Assembly: GCA_015143295.1 (NCBI GenBank)
Contig: CM026563.1
Coordinates: forward strand, 7,609,664 to 7,673,663
Length of the DNA stretch: 64,000 nt
Source: Tetracentron sinense
Lineage: Eukaryota > Streptophyta > Magnoliopsida > Trochodendrales > Trochodendraceae
Direction of reading: 5' to 3'
The notes under the pieces: model-generated
The model's input: the letters and a program-made list of their open reading frames with translations, nothing else
Database searches by the model: none
Told to the model about the DNA's origin: nothing
Shown: one piece after another, positions 63,008-64,000 of the stretch
How the letters are laid out: the number at the start of each line of letters is the position of its first letter
How positions within the stretch are numbered: the first letter of the stretch is position 1
Position numbers and translations under genes: made by a program

Positions 63008-64000
63008 TCCACCTCTATCTAGAAATATGAGGTGCTCTAACATTTCTAGGGAGCTAGTAACAAAGAAAAAACAGATTGCGGATTGTATAGCACTATCACA
63101 CCTCGGTTAGTAAGAGAATCTGCAATAAAGTTACCTCCGCGACAAAGTATAAACGTGAAGAAAAGAAATAAGGAAACCTGAAAATATATATAATAAATTG
63201 GATTTCCTTCCGCCATTACCGGGTGATTGACGAAGATTGAACCTCCATTTTAAGCTTCTGAATAAGAACCATTCAATCCCTTTCTATGAAAATACTCTGA
63301 ACGATGTGATTAAGACAAAGCAAAAGAGCACCCATTCTGGCCATTGTTTCAGCCACATAGTGCAATGGTCATAACAAGTGTATGTTACGATCATTGTTTT
63401 AAAAAGCGGTAGAGGCGCACGCCTTGAGGCGTGCCTCAGGGGGGAGGCGTTAGCAAAACGCTACCAGGCGTTGAGAAAAAGCGTTTGGGGTTGAATAGCG
63501 TACGCATTTTTTGAAAAGCGTGAGAAAAGCTTACACATCCAGAGTGGTGTAACACCATTAAGCGCTGTCTTACTGCTGTTATTTACGCTACAAAGACAAG
63601 TTACAATCAATGTATTAGAAGCTACCATTTCTCTCTCTCTCCTTTAGAAGTCCAATACCCTATTTTAACATTTTTTTTTAAAAATCAGACATCTTTGTTG
63701 AAGACGTCTCCAGTTCTGTAGTTCAACCCAAAGAGGATATCTTCAAACTTCAATACCTCTCCTCATCCTCCTCTAACTCCTCTCTAACTCAAAAATAGAG
63801 AGTAGAAAGGAGGGGAAAAGGGGAAAACAGCAGAGAAGAAGAAGGACAACCATACAACCTACTGAAGAGTCTTCAGCTCGACACAAAGAAGAAGAAGAAG
63901 AAAAAAAAGAAAGGAATTTCAGGGATATATTCATCTCTCTCTCTCTCCCTCCTTTTTTTTTCGGCCTCCAGATTGTTGCGTTTTTCTGTGTCGGCTTCCT

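Larger units (their letters stand above)
60791..64000. other. ARP5 first intron or upstream region, repeats only
   Basis: Two LINE fragments (61225-61520 and 62740-63007), an inverted repeat with AACGGTTTCGG arms (about 61890-62200) and a stretch with GGCG-rich repeats after ATTGTTTTAAAA (63391-63530) occur. A CT/GAA-rich end (63620-63999) looks like a 5' UTR or promoter. ARP5 exon 1 was looked for on the minus strand and not seen. Confidence 0.45.

Overview
This is nuclear DNA of a flowering plant. Many coding exons are recognisable by eye. They have GT..AG introns that join in phase, and their products match land-plant proteins: an MPP6-type RNA-binding protein, an At5g02240-type NAD(P)-binding protein, a REVEILLE-type MYB protein, a SDT1-like HAD phosphatase and actin-related protein ARP5. 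The rest is AT-rich sequence packed with plant transposons. The gene order does not let me name the species; a eudicot or basal angiosperm with a moderately large, transposon-rich genome fits.

Layout. 1-2033: the 5' exons of MPP6 on the minus strand. 2034-11627: a 9.6-kb Mutator-like element inserted about 130 bp upstream of the MPP6 start codon. It carries a plus-strand MuDR-type transposase and a minus-strand nine-exon DUF1985/Ulp1 protease gene (the Kaonashi type of MULE), plus four arrays of one CCGAAAATG minisatellite. Both genes keep their frames and splice sites and are broken only by stop codons, all of which single C-to-T or G-to-A changes explain. 13735-18286: a complete seven-exon NAD(P)-binding gene (minus) with a SINE, a LINE tail and a MITE in its introns. 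18981-20137: a duplicated foldback repeat. 20269-26488: a REVEILLE-like gene remnant hit by three LTR insertions: a 2.2-kb solo LTR just upstream, a 0.9-kb solo LTR inside the coding exon, and a short gag-only LTR retrotransposon downstream. 27572-28890: a MULE-type MITE holding six tandem ~150-bp units.

31542-33419: a complete eight-exon HAD-hydrolase gene (minus). 35334-43171: two related non-autonomous Helitrons flanking a second gag-only retrotransposon and foldback MITEs. 43262-45281: a ~1-kb tandem duplication. 50375 to beyond 60790: ten exons of ARP5 (minus). Its introns hold hAT-type MITEs, one of which contains a PIF/Harbinger-like element that itself carries a fragment of a RETICULATA-RELATED gene. 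ARP5 exon 1 lies outside the window or was not found. 60791-64000: LINE fragments and repeats.

The host genes do not form an operon or pathway. ARP5 (INO80 chromatin remodelling), MPP6 (nuclear RNA surveillance), the HAD phosphatase and the NAD(P)-binding protein are ordinary single genes on the minus strand, spread out by transposon insertions. The most informative content is transposon biology: the dated-by-stops two-gene MULE, the LTR insertion in a REVEILLE exon with a perfect target duplication, and the nested gene-capturing element in an ARP5 intron. All calls come from reading the sequence; no alignment or database search was run.
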